A stretch of DNA of 64,000 bases from GCA-2683135 sp964507445 (GCA_964507445.1 CAZDQF010000002.1:1-64000), one strand, 5' to 3'; shown: positions 50,677 through 60,298, numbered from the stretch's first letter. The notes: generated from the letters alone by a model not told the origin. Made by a program: numbers and translations.

Positions 50677-52551
50677 ATGTTCAAACACGCATTGCCTCTC
50701 TTGTTGTCCATTCTACTCTCGTCTGCAAGTTCGGCCCAGTGTCTCCCCGTAACCCCACCAGGGGGTTGGGCCGTCGCCACGAACGTGGGCACGCATATCT
50801 ACACGGATGGTTATCTGGTCGAGATGGTCGTGCGCGCCCCGGCAGTCGCCCCGCCCGTCTGCGGTTGGCCCCTGGTGGTCTGTGTTCACGGGGGTGGCGG
50901 CAGCAAGGCCGCCGTCGCCGGACTGGCCACGTCCCTGGCGTCCAACGGCTATTGCACCGTCGCCTACGACGTCCGCGGGCAGGGACCGTCCATGGCCTTG
51001 AACAACCCCGCCCTCTACGGCAAGACGACAGACAGCGTCCGAGAACTGATCGATCTCTTCGAGATCATGGAGACGGCGGAGGCCGGATTCCCGGACCTCA
51101 TCGACTTCACCGTGATCGGGGTCACCGGGTACTCCCAAGGCGGGCGACATTCCTGGATGGCGGCGGTCAACTCGGGGCGCTTGCCGCCCCCCAATCCGTG
51201 GCGCCAGGCGCCGTTTCCCGTGATCTCCTGCGCGATTCGGGAAGACGCCGCCGGTCCGGGCTTCGGTCTGGGTCCCGGTGTCGGGATCGGGCATCACCAG
51301 GTGCAGAAGATCTTCGGCGCCGGGTCCACCTGGTATCAGCCTGCACAGGCGGCGCAGATGCAGGCGTGGATCCTGGCCGAAGACTACGCTGCGGTCGCCA
51401 ATCACCAGCACGTGCCCGCCCTCGATCCCGCGGTGCTCCTGCCCGCGTGCCAGACGCCGATCGGCGTTCATGTCTCGTATGACGACTACCGCATCAGCAC
51501 CAACGGCGTGCTGTCGGCGTGGCAACAGCTGCCTGCCGGGTTGCCGAAGCTGCTGCAGGGCGGGACCCGCGGACACAACTCTCCGGCCAACGACCATGAC
51601 AGGGCGTTGTTCAACCAGACCCGCCTGCGGTGGCTTGATCGCTTCCTCAAGTTCATCGCCAACGGCGTGGATCTGACCGATCCCATGCGGTTGGCGGTGA
51701 CCCCCGACGTGGTGCCCACCTATCGCGACAACACGTCGCTGTGGGACTTCCGTTCGATGGTGGACGTGCCCGCTGCAGGCACCGTCAACCGCGACCTGTA
51801 CCTTGACTCAGCCGGCCAGCTCGCCGCTGCCGCGCCCCCGGTCGGCGGCCAGGTGGCGTTGACCCACAACGTCCCGGCTGGCATGAACATCCTCGCCTAC
51901 TCCGCAGCGCCACCCTCGCCGACCGGGTTGGCCAACACGTTGTCTCTCTCGATCTACCTGCAGTCCTATGTCTTTCGGGTCGGGCACCGCGTCCGTCTTC
52001 AACTCGAGAACCTCAGCATCCACCGGCCGCCCACCGGTAACGGAGTGCAGATCCGGTCGGTCCCGGCGATGCAGAGTTCCAGCGTTGACATCCAGTTCGG
52101 AGCCGCGACGCCGTCACGCCTGAGTCTGCCGACGGTCCCGTTCGGAGACCCGAGGCCGCTCTCCTATCCGCTCAGCGTCTCCGCGAGCGCACCCAGCAAT
52201 CAGCGCTTCGCCATTCACAGCTCCACGGCACGAGCGGGAGTCAGTTACCTGACCCTGCTGAGCCTCGCGGGGACGACCCCCGGGACCCCGATCGCGGGAA
52301 CAGGCGTGACCCTGCCGTTGAACGTGGACGCCATGCTGCTGTGGGTGCTTGCCAATCCCAACGGCGGTAACCGTATCGCGTTCTCTGGGTTCCTCGACGC
52401 CAGGGGAGGCGCGTTGCCCGGTGTGACGCTGGCCGGGGGTGCTCTTCCGCCCGCTGTCGTGGGAACCAGCGTGTTCGCCGCCGCTCTGGTGGATCTCGGA
52501 GGCGGCAGCTTTGCCGCGACGAACCCGGTGGAGATCCCGATTATCCAGTGA
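50677..52551 (+). CDS. Secreted alpha/beta hydrolase of the S15/CocE type
   Basis: Predicted 624 residues from ATG 50677 with GGAGGAAG about 5 nt upstream and signal peptide MFKHALPLLLSILLSSASSA. The hydrolase core shows VCVHGGGGSKAAV (oxyanion region), YDVRGQGPS and the nucleophile elbow GYSQGG with Ser153. Residues about 365-500 resemble the X-Pro dipeptidyl-peptidase C-terminal jelly roll (TVNRDLYLDSAGQ, FRVGHRVRLQLENLSI). The last 110 residues are a further terminal beta domain. It could be an esterase or a peptidase acting outside the cell. Catalytic Asp and His are plausible but not certain from sequence alone. Confidence 0.8.
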   Translation: MFKHALPLLLSILLSSASSAQCLPVTPPGGWAVATNVGTHIYTDGYLVEMVVRAPAVAPPVCGWPLVVCVHGGGGSKAAVAGLATSLASNGYCTVAYDVRGQGPSMALNNPALYGKTTDSVRELIDLFEIMETAEAGFPDLIDFTVIGVTGYSQGGRHSWMAAVNSGRLPPPNPWRQAPFPVISCAIREDAAGPGFGLGPGVGIGHHQVQKIFGAGSTWYQPAQAAQMQAWILAEDYAAVANHQHVPALDPAVLLPACQTPIGVHVSYDDYRISTNGVLSAWQQLPAGLPKLLQGGTRGHNSPANDHDRALFNQTRLRWLDRFLKFIANGVDLTDPMRLAVTPDVVPTYRDNTSLWDFRSMVDVPAAGTVNRDLYLDSAGQLAAAAPPVGGQVALTHNVPAGMNILAYSAAPPSPTGLANTLSLSIYLQSYVFRVGHRVRLQLENLSIHRPPTGNGVQIRSVPAMQSSSVDIQFGAATPSRLSLPTVPFGDPRPLSYPLSVSASAPSNQRFAIHSSTARAGVSYLTLLSLAGTTPGTPIAGTGVTLPLNVDAMLLWVLANPNGGNRIAFSGFLDARGGALPGVTLAGGALPPAVVGTSVFAAALVDLGGGSFAATNPVEIPIIQ

Positions 52552-52604
52552 CGTAGCGGTGACCTCACTGTCCCCACCTTGAGTCCGCTCCCCAGAGCCC
52601 GCTC

Positions 52605-53780
52605 ATGGGCGACGCCGCGCAGAACCTCTCCACGACCCTCGGATACGGGGTCACGGACCTGTTCACGCGCACCACCCGGCTGTCTGCAACTCAGCGGGAC
52701 ATCCCTCTGACGCGCCTGTTCAGCGGTCGACTCGACACCGTCGGCGGCGCCACGTGGAACGCCCAGCAGGTGCAGGCCTACCGTGACCTTGACGCTGGCG
52801 CCCTCGGGTACCAGCTGTTCTGGGACCTGAGGACCCACAACCTGGGGTCCTTCCCCGCGAATCACTGGGGGACCTCCACCTATCACGCTGCAACGTCCCT
52901 GACCCGGTTCCGCAACGACGTCTCGTACCCGGGCATCTCCGGTTTCGACGCCGCTCCGGGAACCCCCGACCGGTTGCCCGATCCGGGTGACGGGACCCTG
53001 GCCACCGGCAGCAACGTCGGGACATGGGGTGGTTGGGTTGATTGGGATGACGCCACCTTGCTGGACTCCGCCACCGAGTGGAGCTGCAGTCTTTGGTTGG
53101 TGACCCAGTCGGCGAATCCCGCGGACAACTGCGCCGCAGCGTCCGCGACGTCGCACCTCTCCATCCGGCGGCCCCAGGGATTCGTTCCGTCGGCGGGGGA
53201 AGGCCTGGTGTGGGATCTGGTGCGAGTCGTGGACGGCGCCCTGCTGCAGTCGGGGTCCGTGGTCGTCGGCACGGACGAGGTGGTCACCGTGAACGACATC
53301 GCGCTGCTGCCCGAGCCGGGGGTCCGGCTGCGCGTGCGCACCTGCGCGCCGGCTTATCCCGGCACCGGCGAGGATCTCGTCCTCCTGACCGGGATCAACG
53401 GGGCCATCAACGGTTGCCACAGGAAGACCGCCCAGGCCGGGGACCTGTTCGATCTCCAGGTGTCGTCGCCCGCTGGGGGGTTCAACTTCGCGACCCTCGT
53501 GGTGTACGCGCAGCCCTTCGCGACCGGCGGGCCGCCGCCGATGACCGCGGGATTTCCGGGGCTCTGGATTGACCTGCTCTCTCCCAAGTACGCGGTGTTC
53601 AACGGCATCGCCAATCCGATGGGCGGCGGCCTCGACCCCGCCGGGTTCTCCTTTGGCCCCATCGTCGTGGGCCCGGCGCTTGTCGGGCAGAGCGTCATGA
53701 TCCAGGGAGGTGTCCTCAGTCCCATGGCCTCCAACGGGCTCTACGCCACCACCGCAGGACACGAGATCGTGGTGCATTAG
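52605..53780 (+). CDS. Exported-type protein lacking a signal peptide, possibly 5'-truncated
   Basis: Predicted 391 residues. The N-terminus (MGDAAQNLSTTLGYGVTDLF) has no signal, and no ribosome site precedes ATG 52605. Frame-matched stops (TAG, TGA) stand in the 50 bp upstream, so no longer start exists nearby. Yet the body is beta-rich and Cys-containing, and ends with a terminal domain (TLVVYAQPFATGG, GVLSPMASNGLYATTAGHEI) typical of exported proteins here. Residues about 70-95 (WDLRTHNLGSFPANHWGTST) suggest no known enzyme. It may be a gene remnant that lost its 5' end, or it may depend on the gene 50 bp upstream. Its TAG overlaps the aminotransferase stop tail to tail. Confidence 0.6.
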   Translation: MGDAAQNLSTTLGYGVTDLFTRTTRLSATQRDIPLTRLFSGRLDTVGGATWNAQQVQAYRDLDAGALGYQLFWDLRTHNLGSFPANHWGTSTYHAATSLTRFRNDVSYPGISGFDAAPGTPDRLPDPGDGTLATGSNVGTWGGWVDWDDATLLDSATEWSCSLWLVTQSANPADNCAAASATSHLSIRRPQGFVPSAGEGLVWDLVRVVDGALLQSGSVVVGTDEVVTVNDIALLPEPGVRLRVRTCAPAYPGTGEDLVLLTGINGAINGCHRKTAQAGDLFDLQVSSPAGGFNFATLVVYAQPFATGGPPPMTAGFPGLWIDLLSPKYAVFNGIANPMGGGLDPAGFSFGPIVVGPALVGQSVMIQGGVLSPMASNGLYATTAGHEIVVH

Positions 53781-55087
53781 AGGCCGGTCATCACCCCGGC
53801 GTCGGCGCGGTACTCGTCGAGGGTCCGCCTCATGATGGCGATGTCGGACTCGAAGGTCTCGGGGAGGAGGGGACCGAAGGAGAACCGGAAGTAGGAGCCG
53901 TAGGGTGACACGTAGTCCGGATCCTTGGCGTGGGGCCGGGTCATGTCGCAGTCGAAGCCCTCGAGGATCGCGGCTCCTTGGCGGAACAGACGACGGTTCA
54001 GCTCGGCTGCGTTCAGGCCCTCTGGAAGCTCGAGCCAGTGGTAGAAGCCGCCGTCTCCGGTGTGGACCGTGAGGCCCATGTCTTCGAAGGCCGCGCCGTA
54101 GCGGGCCCGTTGCATGCCGTAGTGCTTCTCGACCGCGTCGCGGGCCTGGGCCACCCGGGCCGGCTCCAGCAGCTTGACGGCGTAGAGCTGGGACGGGTGG
54201 CTCACGCCTCCCATACCGAAGCTGGAGAAGTTGGAGAGGGTCTCGACGTTCTTGCGGCTGGCGATGATCCAGCCGATACGGATGCCCGGGCACTGCAGGC
54301 CCTTGGTGCAGGCGCCTGCGAGGAAGACGTTGCTGTTGTCCAGGTCCTTGACGTAGCGGATGCCGCTGACGCCCTTGGAGGCATGGAACATCTCGTAGGC
54401 TTCGTCCAGGAGGATCCCGTTCTTGGGCTGCTCGGCCATGGCCACGAGCTCTTCCAGCTCGGCGTCGCAGCGGGTGTGCCCGGTGGGGTTGCTCGGGTTG
54501 GAGATGATGGGCAGCAGGTGCGTCTTGGCGTTCAGGCCGGAGCGATCGAAGTACTCGGAGTTGGCGGGGTGAAACCCGTTCTCCTTGTTGAACGGGACAG
54601 CCCGCCAGTGGGTGGCCGTCTGGGTCATGATGTCCAGGTAGGCGGGCCATTCGACGCTGCCGATCCGGACCTCCACGTGCTTCTTCAGGAACGCGAGGAC
54701 GGAGAAGATCCCCGGCCTTCCGCCGGCGAAGACCATGACGTTCTCCGGCGCGATGCTCGAGCCATAGAAGCTGTTGTAGTGCTGGGCGATGGCCTCGCGC
54801 AGGAGGGGGTGGCCCCAGGCTTTGGGGTAGAACCGGTCCTCCCAGGTCACGTCCACGCTGCTCGGCAACTCGGGGCCGTCCGTGAGCGGCGTCGTCAGTG
54901 GGAAGCCCTGCGACCACGGGTGCGTGCCCTCCGTCCCCATGAACTGACCGAAGCTGTCACAGAATGCGTAGAGGGTCTCGTAGATGCCCATGGGAGGGCA
55001 GTTGTCGGAGAGGAAGGAATCGCGTTGCATGCTGGTCAGGAGCTTGGGGCGGAGGATGGGGACGCTGGTTCCGATGCCGTACCGCAT
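53777..55087 (-). CDS. Class I/II aminotransferase
   Basis: Predicted 436-residue PLP-dependent fold-type I enzyme. The start is uncertain: ATG 55087 gives MRYGIGTSVP, other in-frame ATGs lie at 55234 and 55030, and no clear ribosome site marks any of them. PLP signatures are NPSNPTGH (Asn200-Pro-Thr-Gly), LLDEAYEMFHASKG with Asp228 and Tyr231, and Lys262 in GACTKGLQCPGIRIGW, with PYGSYFRFSFG near the end for substrate binding. Family members transaminate amino acids with 2-oxoglutarate. The amino acid is not predictable. The enzyme is cytosolic. Confidence 0.85.
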   Translation of the reverse strand: MRYGIGTSVPILRPKLLTSMQRDSFLSDNCPPMGIYETLYAFCDSFGQFMGTEGTHPWSQGFPLTTPLTDGPELPSSVDVTWEDRFYPKAWGHPLLREAIAQHYNSFYGSSIAPENVMVFAGGRPGIFSVLAFLKKHVEVRIGSVEWPAYLDIMTQTATHWRAVPFNKENGFHPANSEYFDRSGLNAKTHLLPIISNPSNPTGHTRCDAELEELVAMAEQPKNGILLDEAYEMFHASKGVSGIRYVKDLDNSNVFLAGACTKGLQCPGIRIGWIIASRKNVETLSNFSSFGMGGVSHPSQLYAVKLLEPARVAQARDAVEKHYGMQRARYGAAFEDMGLTVHTGDGGFYHWLELPEGLNAAELNRRLFRQGAAILEGFDCDMTRPHAKDPDYVSPYGSYFRFSFGPLLPETFESDIAIMRRTLDEYRADAGVMTGL

Positions 55088-55287
55088 GGTAGTCAAAGGG
55101 CCGTTTCGAAGACAGTGGCGGGCCTCGAGGCGAGGAGCCATGAAGGGGCCCTCGGTCTCGAGCTCGACGGGCGCCGGTCTTGGTGCGGCGAGACGTGGTC
55201 CCGCGCAACTGGCTGATATGATCGGCCAGGTCACGTCCCCAGAGCCCGTACTTCATCTTCAGTCATGTCCGTCATGGGATCGCCGCC

Positions 55288-57675
55288 ATGAAGTTACTCG
55301 TTGCCCTCGTCGCCACTCTGTCGTTCTCGACCTCGCCTGTCTCCGCGCAGGTCCTGCCGGTTCGCCTTCCTGAGCCCGACGGCGAGCGGGGGAGCACAGC
55401 CAGGCCGGTGAAGGTCTATGTACTGGCTGGTCAGTCCAACATGGTTGGGATGGGGATGGTCTCGGGAGCGCGGTGCCGCTACACGGGTGTCTACCTGACT
55501 CCTGACGCCGCCGCACCGCGAGGCCCCGTGTACATCGGCGGGTGGCGACGGGTGCGCTCGCTCGGTATCTACCCAGCCGCTACCGGAGGCAAACGAGGAG
55601 AGGCCACCGCGTTCATCTACAGCGGTGTCCACGACCTCGATACGGATTTCAGCGACATGGCGCCGAGCGTCAGCAAGCCGGTGTCGCTCGGGACCGCAGA
55701 CAGTTGGCTACCGGCGGTTCGCAGTCCCCACACCCTGGTGGTGAGGGGCTTCATCGAGGTCCCCGAGACCGGCCTCTACTCGGTGAACTCCGGGTTCGAG
55801 ACCAGCAGCCACAACGTGACCTGGGTCGGCGGCGAGGAGGTCTATCGTAAGCGCCGCGGCGGCCCCGTGGTGAGGAGGCCCATCAAGTTGGCGGCCGGCG
55901 AGCGTCACCGGGTAGAGATCGTCTACGGCCCTTCGGGTGGTTCCGCGGCGTTCTGGTTGAGCCAGGAACAGTTGGAGGGGAAGGGCGACCTGGAGGCCCT
56001 CATGAAGCGGACGACCGCCTTCCAGCATCTCGTCGACGACGCGGGTCGATGGACGGTGCGCGAAGACGTCTACTACCAGGACGCCAGGATCAACTTCAAA
56101 GGGAGTTCGTTGAGCCCTTCCTCCAACGGCAAGACCTTCGGTCCGGAGCTCGGGTTCGGTCACGTTGTCGGCGCGTGGCACGACGAGCAGGTGCTGCTCA
56201 TCAAGACGGCCATGGGGAACCGGTCCCTGGGCTTCGATTTCCGCCCGCCCTCCAGCGGTCGCAGGGACCCCGAGAACAAGTGGGAGTCACTGGAATACAA
56301 GTCCATGGTGGAGGGCGTGCGCAAGGTGCTGGCAGACCTGTCGAAGTACCTGCCCGGCTACGAGGGCCAGGGGTACGAGGTCGCTGGCTTCGCCTGGTGG
56401 CAGGGGCACAAAGACGGTTTCGACGCCGAGCACATCGCCGACTACGAGGACAACCTGGTGAACCTCATCAAGGATGTCCGCCGGGATCTTGGCTCACCGA
56501 AGATGCCGGTCGTGGTGGCGACGGTCGGATTCGGGGGACACCGCATGCAGGACAAGTACGTGAAGATCGTCGAGGCCCAGTTAGCGGTCGGGGACCCCGA
56601 GCGTCACCCGGACCTGGCGGGGACCGTCGCCTGCGTTGACACGAGGGGCTACTGGAGGACGGGCGACGATTCTCCGAAGGAGGAGGGGCACCACTACAAC
56701 CGCAACGCCGAGACCTACCTCCTGGTGGGTGATGCGCTCGGCCGTGCCATGGTGGGGCTTGTTGGCGGTCGCGCAGAGCCGTTGGGTGGGTTCTTCAGGC
56801 CCCCTCCTGCGGACGAGGCGGTCGCGGAGTCCGTGCCCGTCGATCCCGACGCGGCCAGGAAGGCGTTGGCGCCCATGATCCGTGACGGCATGGTGCCCAG
56901 CTATCTGGCGGAGGAGAAGACCCGGGCCGCGCTGGTCGCGGCGTCGGAAGGCGAGCGGCCGACGCGGGTATCGCAATTTCTCCGTGGCCCCATGTTCGGC
57001 CTCACGGAGCTGTACCGGGCGGCCGGGGTGGCGGACTACGATTGGCGACCGTTCGGCCCGGACCTCGCGGACGCCGAGTGGGAGTACTTCACCTTCGACC
57101 CGCCGGAGTCGATGCCTGTGGAGAAAGGCAATCGGTACCGCAAGGTCACACTCCCAGAGGGGATGCAGGATTGGTTCACTCGAGGATTCGACGCCGCCGA
57201 GGCCGGCTGGCGCCGCGGCCGGGCGCCCTTCGGGCAGTTGGGCGGGGAGCTGGCGCCGCTTTCCGAGTCCTGTCGCTCGTCGTTCTGCCGCTGCGGCGAG
57301 AAGCCGAGGACCCTCTGGGACAAGGAGGTCCTCCTTGTGCGAAAGACCGTGAGGCTCCCCGAGCTCAAGGAAGGGCATCGGTACCGGGTGGTGGTCGGAG
57401 GCAGCGCCCACGTCAACGCTGGTGAGGGCTTCGCCCTCTACGTCAACGGCAAGATGCTGGCGGAGTCCAAGGCGGGTGTAGGAAGAAGGCAGGGCGGTCA
57501 GCCCAGAGGCGGGAACATCTACCGGGATGTCCGCGGTGAGTTCGATGGTGGAGGAGAAGTGACCATCGCCGCGATGAGCTTCCTTCGGTACAACCACCCA
57601 CGACACGGAGTCCGACCTCCCCGGGGTCACCTCTCGGTCATGATCGAAGAGGCGAAGATCCCGCCGCTCAACTGA
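55288..57675 (+). CDS. Exported SGNH/SASA esterase with inserted PA14-like domain
   Basis: Predicted 795 residues with a signal peptide (MKLLVALVATLSFSTSPVSA). It has the same SASA core as the gene at 3397: VYVLAGQSNMVGMGM with Ser50, WWQGHKD from Trp370, and HHYNRNAETYL with His468/His469. Between block I and the rest, residues about 65-245 carry an inserted beta domain that resembles PA14 (GPVYIGGWRRVRS, FIEVPETGLYSVNSG, EIVYGPSGGSAAFWL), a carbohydrate-binding fold. Residues about 520-795 are a further beta-rich, possibly CBM-like tail. It should remove acyl groups from polysaccharides outside the cell. ATG 55288 has a weak ribosome site. It is divergent from the aminotransferase. Confidence 0.85.
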   Translation: MKLLVALVATLSFSTSPVSAQVLPVRLPEPDGERGSTARPVKVYVLAGQSNMVGMGMVSGARCRYTGVYLTPDAAAPRGPVYIGGWRRVRSLGIYPAATGGKRGEATAFIYSGVHDLDTDFSDMAPSVSKPVSLGTADSWLPAVRSPHTLVVRGFIEVPETGLYSVNSGFETSSHNVTWVGGEEVYRKRRGGPVVRRPIKLAAGERHRVEIVYGPSGGSAAFWLSQEQLEGKGDLEALMKRTTAFQHLVDDAGRWTVREDVYYQDARINFKGSSLSPSSNGKTFGPELGFGHVVGAWHDEQVLLIKTAMGNRSLGFDFRPPSSGRRDPENKWESLEYKSMVEGVRKVLADLSKYLPGYEGQGYEVAGFAWWQGHKDGFDAEHIADYEDNLVNLIKDVRRDLGSPKMPVVVATVGFGGHRMQDKYVKIVEAQLAVGDPERHPDLAGTVACVDTRGYWRTGDDSPKEEGHHYNRNAETYLLVGDALGRAMVGLVGGRAEPLGGFFRPPPADEAVAESVPVDPDAARKALAPMIRDGMVPSYLAEEKTRAALVAASEGERPTRVSQFLRGPMFGLTELYRAAGVADYDWRPFGPDLADAEWEYFTFDPPESMPVEKGNRYRKVTLPEGMQDWFTRGFDAAEAGWRRGRAPFGQLGGELAPLSESCRSSFCRCGEKPRTLWDKEVLLVRKTVRLPELKEGHRYRVVVGGSAHVNAGEGFALYVNGKMLAESKAGVGRRQGGQPRGGNIYRDVRGEFDGGGEVTIAAMSFLRYNHPRHGVRPPRGHLSVMIEEAKIPPLN

Positions 57676-57805
57676 ATTGTCGGGTCGGCGATAGGGCCTC
57701 CATCGATGATAGAATCTGTTCGTCCCGTCGTACCGGTGCCAGCGGCGGACGAGTCCATCTCCGAACACTTGAGCACTGTTGACTCTGCTTTCTGCGACCA
57801 AGAAC

Positions 57806-59983
57806 ATGCTTGACGCCAAGAACTCCAGCGGCTTGTTGATCCTCTTCGTGCTCTCGTCCGTGGCGACGTCAGACGTCGCCACGGCACAGCGCCGCGGAGG
57901 CGCCCCAGAGGCGCAGCTCACTGCGGCGGGGGAGCAGCTCGAAGCCCGCTACGCCGCCGAGATGGAGCGACTTCGGACGGAGATCCTCGGGGCCGTACCG
58001 CGGATGGACCAGGAGCGGGTGAAGGCTTACGAGGCGTGCGTGGTCGCGGAGCAACAAGCCAAGGCCCGGGTGGACGCCGCCAAGAAGGCCATGGGGGAGA
58101 TCAACGGGGCCAGGGGCCTGGTGGGTCACGCCAAGGGGAAGTGGATCGGCGGCGCCGACAAGGGCATCGCGAAGGCCGAGGGAATGCTCCGGAAGGCCCG
58201 GACGGAGGCCGAGCGGGAGAGCGCTCGGGCAGAGCTCGCCAAGTGGCGCCAGAACCGCGCCGACGGAGTCCAGGCGCTCAAGGAGCGCCAGGCGGCGCTG
58301 GACAAGCTGCTGCTCGCACAGCCGCGGATGAAGAAGGAGCAGGCTGACGCCGAGCAGGAACTGCATCGAGCGAAGCAGCAGCTGCAGCGCGCTCTCGCAG
58401 GGCTGGGCCTGGAGTCGGTGCTGTCGAGCCCCAGGCTGGACGGACGGCTGGCCAAGTACGTGGTCCTCAAGGAGGCCGGGCCGAAGCGGTTGGCGGCGTT
58501 CGGTCAGGCCGGCGAAGCGCAGCGCTCCCTGATCGACGACATGCTTCAAGACGAAGCCCTCCTCGTGCAGATGGCGGCGGCGGACGGGGCGGCCAACGCC
58601 GACTACGGCAGGGCCATGGAGCTCTACCGCGACATCCAGGGGGCGAGTGACAGGGCGTCTCGAGGTCCCCTGCAGCGACTGGCGCTGGCCACGGCCCTGG
58701 AGCACGCCAAGCCCGTGGGGCAACGTAACGCGAAGGCTGCGGCGGACGCCCCGGCGGTGGTGGACCCGGTCAAGCGCTACCTGCATTTTGAGGCGGCGTT
58801 CCTCGCGGGCGAGCTGGACCCCGCGTTCAAGGACCTGTCCGTGTGGGACTATCGCATGGTGGTCAACGGCGAGGAGCCGGAGGAGATCCTCGCCTGGGGT
58901 CGGGAGATGCTCCGCAACTACCGCCCGGACCACGTCACCATGGACGACTACCGGTGGCGCTACGTGGCGGCGGTCCGTAGCGACATCCGCTATGGGTCGC
59001 AGGAGAACAAGTTCGACCAGGACGACCTGCAGTTCTTCCAGAACATCCTCAAGAACGGCGGCGTCTGCGGCCGTAGAGCGTTCTTCGGGCGGTTCATCTT
59101 GCGGGCCTTCGGGGTCCCCACCACGGCGCGGCCGCAGCGCGGCCACGCGGCTTTGACACACTGGACCCCGGAGGGCTGGGTGGTCTGCCTCGGCGCCGGG
59201 TGGGGGAGCGGCTGGACCAGGGCTCCGTACAACCAGCCCCAGAAGCGGCGCAACAACCGGTGGCCGGACCTGGATTTCCTCGCCATCACCCAGGCGCGCG
59301 CCACCGGGGCGTCTTTCTTGAGCGTCAAGCGTGCTCAGTGGTTGGGCGACGTCATGGACGAGCCCCGGGTCTGGGGCCTGCTCTCCGGCAAGCCGGCGTT
59401 CTGGAACGGAGTATCCCTATACACCCAGCGCGGGATCATCGAGGGCGCCAGGTCCAAGACCCTCGCGGCCGTGGGGGAGGACATCGGCGAGGCCAACGAG
59501 ACCAGGGAGAAGGTGGAGATCGTCCAGGCCGCCATCAGCGACCGGGACCGCGAAATCCACGTGAAGGACGACGGGGCGATCCACGTCCCCGCCGCTGCTA
59601 CCAGCAAGCCCACGAAGAGCACGGGCAAGATCGTGTTCATGGAGAGCGTGCTCGGGGGTAAGCAGCTCCACTACGGTCGCAATGGCGGCGACCAGGACTT
59701 CGAGTACACCTTCGACGTGACGGACCCGGGGACCTACGCCATGACCATGAAGATCGTGACCCCGAGCTGGAAGCAGAAGCTGAGGGTCTCCACCAACGGC
59801 GACGAGCCGGTGGACCTGGAGCTGCCCTTCACCGTGGGTCGGTGGGACGTGACCTCTCCGGCCCAGGTGCGCCTGGCAAAGGGGAAGAACGTCCTCCGGT
59901 TCTCCCGCGCCGGAATCCCTCACGAGGTGGCCAAGAAGGGGTTCTCCCTGCAGCAGATCACCCTGACGCCCATCGATCATTGA
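57806..59983 (+). CDS. Exported transglutaminase-like protein with coiled coil
   Basis: Predicted 725 residues. The ATG at 57806 starts a signal segment (SGLLILFVLSSVATSDVATA); a TTG at 57779 is also in frame, and neither has a ribosome site. Residues about 45-195 are a long Lys/Glu/Ala coiled coil. A transglutaminase-like domain follows, with NGGVCGRRAFFGRFIL (Cys421) and GHAALTHWTPEGW (His447, His452), consistent with a Cys-His catalytic pair. A C-terminal beta domain, residues about 610-725 (KIVFMESVLGGKQL, TYAMTMKIVTPSWKQ), may be carbohydrate-binding. It could cross-link or cleave peptides. Enzyme activity is not proven. Confidence 0.72.
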   Translation: MLDAKNSSGLLILFVLSSVATSDVATAQRRGGAPEAQLTAAGEQLEARYAAEMERLRTEILGAVPRMDQERVKAYEACVVAEQQAKARVDAAKKAMGEINGARGLVGHAKGKWIGGADKGIAKAEGMLRKARTEAERESARAELAKWRQNRADGVQALKERQAALDKLLLAQPRMKKEQADAEQELHRAKQQLQRALAGLGLESVLSSPRLDGRLAKYVVLKEAGPKRLAAFGQAGEAQRSLIDDMLQDEALLVQMAAADGAANADYGRAMELYRDIQGASDRASRGPLQRLALATALEHAKPVGQRNAKAAADAPAVVDPVKRYLHFEAAFLAGELDPAFKDLSVWDYRMVVNGEEPEEILAWGREMLRNYRPDHVTMDDYRWRYVAAVRSDIRYGSQENKFDQDDLQFFQNILKNGGVCGRRAFFGRFILRAFGVPTTARPQRGHAALTHWTPEGWVVCLGAGWGSGWTRAPYNQPQKRRNNRWPDLDFLAITQARATGASFLSVKRAQWLGDVMDEPRVWGLLSGKPAFWNGVSLYTQRGIIEGARSKTLAAVGEDIGEANETREKVEIVQAAISDRDREIHVKDDGAIHVPAAATSKPTKSTGKIVFMESVLGGKQLHYGRNGGDQDFEYTFDVTDPGTYAMTMKIVTPSWKQKLRVSTNGDEPVDLELPFTVGRWDVTSPAQVRLAKGKNVLRFSRAGIPHEVAKKGFSLQQITLTPIDH

Positions 59984-60055
59984 TACCGGTCGGTTCGGAG
60001 GCCGTGTCGTTCCCCTGGTGCGCGGTCTTCGGGCGTTCGGAAGGAGTGAGATCAG

Positions 60056-60298
60056 ATGGGACCTGAGGCCGTCGCGATCTTCCTGGTGCTGATCTCGATC
60101 TGCGCGGTGCCGATCTACGGCCTGGTGTCCGGGACGAAGTCGACGGTGGTGCTCGTCTCGAGCGCTGCGGTAGCCGTCCTCGCCGTCATCGGCGCCTGGT
60201 ACTCGTGGGCCGAGTCCAGGTCCGTGCCCTGGACGGTCGGTTACGGGGTCATGGCGGCGGTTGCATTGGGGTCCATGGTTCGTCAGCGGGGACGGTGA
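60056..60298 (+). CDS. Small three-helix membrane protein
   Basis: Predicted 80 residues from ATG 60056 with GGAAGGAG about 10 nt upstream. Three hydrophobic helices are seen: AVAIFLVLISICAVPIYGLV, TVVLVSSAAVAVLAVIGAWY and TVGYGVMAAVALG. A short basic tail (RQRGR) follows. No family is recognised. It sits between the transglutaminase-like gene and the metal-uptake operon, separated from both by clear gaps. Confidence 0.7.
   Translation: MGPEAVAIFLVLISICAVPIYGLVSGTKSTVVLVSSAAVAVLAVIGAWYSWAESRSVPWTVGYGVMAAVALGSMVRQRGR

Noticed and set aside
52245..54917. 890-codon minus-strand open frame
   Set aside because: It runs across two genes with clear products (52605 plus and the aminotransferase minus in another frame) and has Arg-rich low-complexity composition.
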